A stretch of 64,000 bases of DNA from Aquamicrobium sp. LC103 (GTDB taxonomy: Bacteria; Pseudomonadota; Alphaproteobacteria; Rhizobiales; Rhizobiaceae). How positions within the stretch are numbered: the stretch's first letter is position 1; the number at the start of each line of letters is the position of its first letter. The position numbers were made by a program, and so were the translations under genes. Shown one piece after another: positions 62,747-64,000 of this stretch. The notes beneath the pieces were generated by a model. That model did no database searches. It was not told where the DNA came from and worked only from the letters and a program-made list of their open reading frames with translations. The stretch lies in assembly GCF_001014615.2 (NCBI RefSeq), contig NZ_LBCQ02000007.1, positions 266,477 to 330,476 of the forward strand, in the 5' to 3' direction.

Positions 62747-63912
62747 TGCAGGACGCTGCGCCCTTGCGGATCGCGATCGTCGCCGGAGAGGAATCCGGCG
62801 ACCTCCTGGGCGCCGATCTCGTTGCCGCCCTGACGCGCAAGACCGGGCGCCCGGTGGAACTCGTCGGCGTCGGCGGGCGTCATCTGGAAGCGCTCGGGCT
62901 GAAGCCGCTCTTCGACGGTTCCGAGATCGCGCTGATGGGTGTGACGGCCGTCGTAAGGGATCTGCCGCGGCTCATTCGGCGCATCGGCGAGACGGCGCGG
63001 CTCGTCCTGCGCGAGAAGCCGGATTGCCTGATCACCATCGACAGCCCCGAATTCAGCCTGCGCGTCGCCCGCAAAGTGAAGGCGGCCGACCCGACCATCC
63101 CGACCGTTCATTATGTCTGCCCCAGCGTATGGGCATGGCGTCCGGGCAGGGCGGCGCAGATGCGCGCCTATGTCGACCACGTGCTGTGCATCCTGCCTTT
63201 CGAGCCCGACGAGTTGCGGCGCCTGAACGGGCCCGCCGGCACCTTCGTCGGCCACAGGCTTACCCAGGACAGGCATATCCTTGCCGCTGCCGAGAGCCAG
63301 CTCGGACGGCCCGATCGCGGGGGGAGAGAGAAGAAGCTGCTTCTCCTCCCCGGATCGCGCCGGGCGGAAGTCGCGGGGTTGATGGACGATTTCGGACGCG
63401 CGGCGGAGATTTTGGGCGAGCGGGGAAATCGTTTCCAGCTTCTGCTGCCGACCGTGCCGCGGCTTGCCGATACCGTTTCGCAGGCAACGGCTAACTGGAA
63501 GATCCGGCCAGAGATCATTCTCGATCCGGAACGCAAAGGGCAGGCTTTCGCCGAAGCCGACGCCGCGCTGGCCGCTTCGGGCACCGTGCTCCTCGAACTC
63601 GCGCTTTCACGCGTACCCGTCATCTCCTGCTACAGGACCGACTTCATATGGCGGGCGCTGTCGGGCCTGATCAAAGCCTGGTCGGCCGCACTGCCCAATC
63701 TGATCGCCGGCTGGCCCGTGGTCCCCGAGTTTTACAACGAGACGGTCCGGCCGGAATATCTTGCCCGCCTCGTCGAGCAACTATGGTCGAATACACCTGC
63801 GCGCGCCGCGCAACTGCACGGCTTCGAAGCGGTTGCGGCGGCGCTTGAAACGCCGAGGCCCTCCGGCGAGCTCGCCGCCGAAACGGTGCTTTCCCTCGTC
63901 AGGACGGCCTGA
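62746..63912 (+). CDS. lpxB: Lipid-A-disaccharide synthase
   Basis: A 388-residue GT19 glycosyltransferase that joins lipid X and UDP-diacylglucosamine. Seen: RIAIVAGEESGDLLGADLVAAL, CLITIDSPEFSLRVARKVK, VHYVCPSVWAWRPGRAAQM, LPFEPDEL, PGSRRAEV and the end region LIKAWSAALPNLIAGWPVVPEFYNE. It overlaps lpxI by one base (TGATG). Its stop is followed by a terminator at 63961; the next gene in related genomes is usually gltA, outside the window. Confidence 0.97.
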   Translation: MQDAAPLRIAIVAGEESGDLLGADLVAALTRKTGRPVELVGVGGRHLEALGLKPLFDGSEIALMGVTAVVRDLPRLIRRIGETARLVLREKPDCLITIDSPEFSLRVARKVKAADPTIPTVHYVCPSVWAWRPGRAAQMRAYVDHVLCILPFEPDELRRLNGPAGTFVGHRLTQDRHILAAAESQLGRPDRGGREKKLLLLPGSRRAEVAGLMDDFGRAAEILGERGNRFQLLLPTVPRLADTVSQATANWKIRPEIILDPERKGQAFAEADAALAASGTVLLELALSRVPVISCYRTDFIWRALSGLIKAWSAALPNLIAGWPVVPEFYNETVRPEYLARLVEQLWSNTPARAAQLHGFEAVAAALETPRPSGELAAETVLSLVRTA

Positions 63913-63960
63913 CAGACCTCAACGAAAAAGGCCGCCATTGCAGGCTGTGTGGAAACTGAG

Positions 63961-63992
63961 GAGGCTCCGGCATGTCCGGGGCCTCTTTAGCT
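63961..63992 (+). terminator. Rho-independent terminator after lpxB
   Basis: A 10-bp stem with one G-U pair (GAGGCTCCGG with CCGGGGCCTC), loop CATGT, then TTTAGCTTT. It ends the lipid A operon. Confidence 0.75.
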
Positions 63993-64000
63993 TTCAAGCG

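Overview
The window is GC-rich chromosomal DNA of an alphaproteobacterium. It most likely comes from the order Hyphomicrobiales (Rhizobiales), close to Mesorhizobium and other Phyllobacteriaceae. The evidence is gene content and order: a split purC-purS-purQ-purL set, DUF1476 (F1-ATPase zeta-like), DUF1489, DUF3126, a DUF1849/EipB envelope protein, clpS-clpA, and the rpsB-tsf-pyrH-frr-uppS-cdsA-rseP-bamA-lpxD-fabZ-lpxA-lpxI-lpxB block that is typical of rhizobia. There is no rRNA, tRNA, CRISPR array, prophage, integrase or insertion sequence. Nearly all of the window is core genome.

Layout. 1-7.4 kb, minus strand: purine operon purC, purS, an 84-aa protein, purQ, a lipoprotein and purL, then bolA, a methyltransferase, the monothiol glutaredoxin grxD and a truncated Bcr/CflA exporter. 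7.6-15 kb: the DUF1476 protein, an HpcH/HpaI aldolase, an RBBP9-like hydrolase, a two-domain VOC protein, purB, a DUF2259 secreted protein, and a P1 peptidase next to an amino-acid-binding protein. 15.1-20.5 kb, plus strand: a flavin reductase, then a five-gene maturation module for molybdenum hydroxylases (MoxR/CoxD ATPase, CoxE VWA protein, two XdhC halves, and a fused molybdopterin-binding/nucleotidyltransferase protein). 20.5-21.1 kb: four 75-bp tandem repeats plus one inverted copy, just upstream of a secreted hydrolase. 22-32 kb: small housekeeping and stress genes (J-like protein, glyoxalase I, double cold-shock protein, DUF192, two alpha/beta hydrolases, a YcaQ-like protein, a crotonase-fold protein, cysE, DUF3126, gamma carbonic anhydrase).

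32.3-34.3 kb, minus strand: an ArsR-SRPBCC-VOC-small membrane protein-DUF1801 operon with an operator-like inverted repeat at its head. 34.5-41 kb: a transglutaminase-like protease with a hairpin over its start, sdaA, DUF1489, a VWA plus membrane J-protein pair, a DD-carboxypeptidase with a SPOR domain, and a phasin preceded by two TGC-N3-GCA sites. 41.2-50.5 kb: clpS-clpA, an AzlC/AzlD exporter pair, a PAP2 phosphatase, HIT, a FemAB-like acyltransferase, GDPD, RidA, EipB and DUF4031. 50.5-64 kb: the translation, undecaprenyl and lipid A gene block, which ends in a terminator after lpxB.

How the genes work together. Purine synthesis is spread over the first operon and purB. The last 13 kb couples protein synthesis (S2, EF-Ts, RRF) and UMP supply to envelope building: undecaprenyl-PP, CDP-diacylglycerol, the BAM complex, and lipid A up to the disaccharide. 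I found no clearly new defence or mobile system. The best leads are the ArsR operon, the VWA/J-protein pair, the repeat block before the secreted hydrolase, the extra genes inside the purine operon, and a crotonase-fold protein without the catalytic glutamates.
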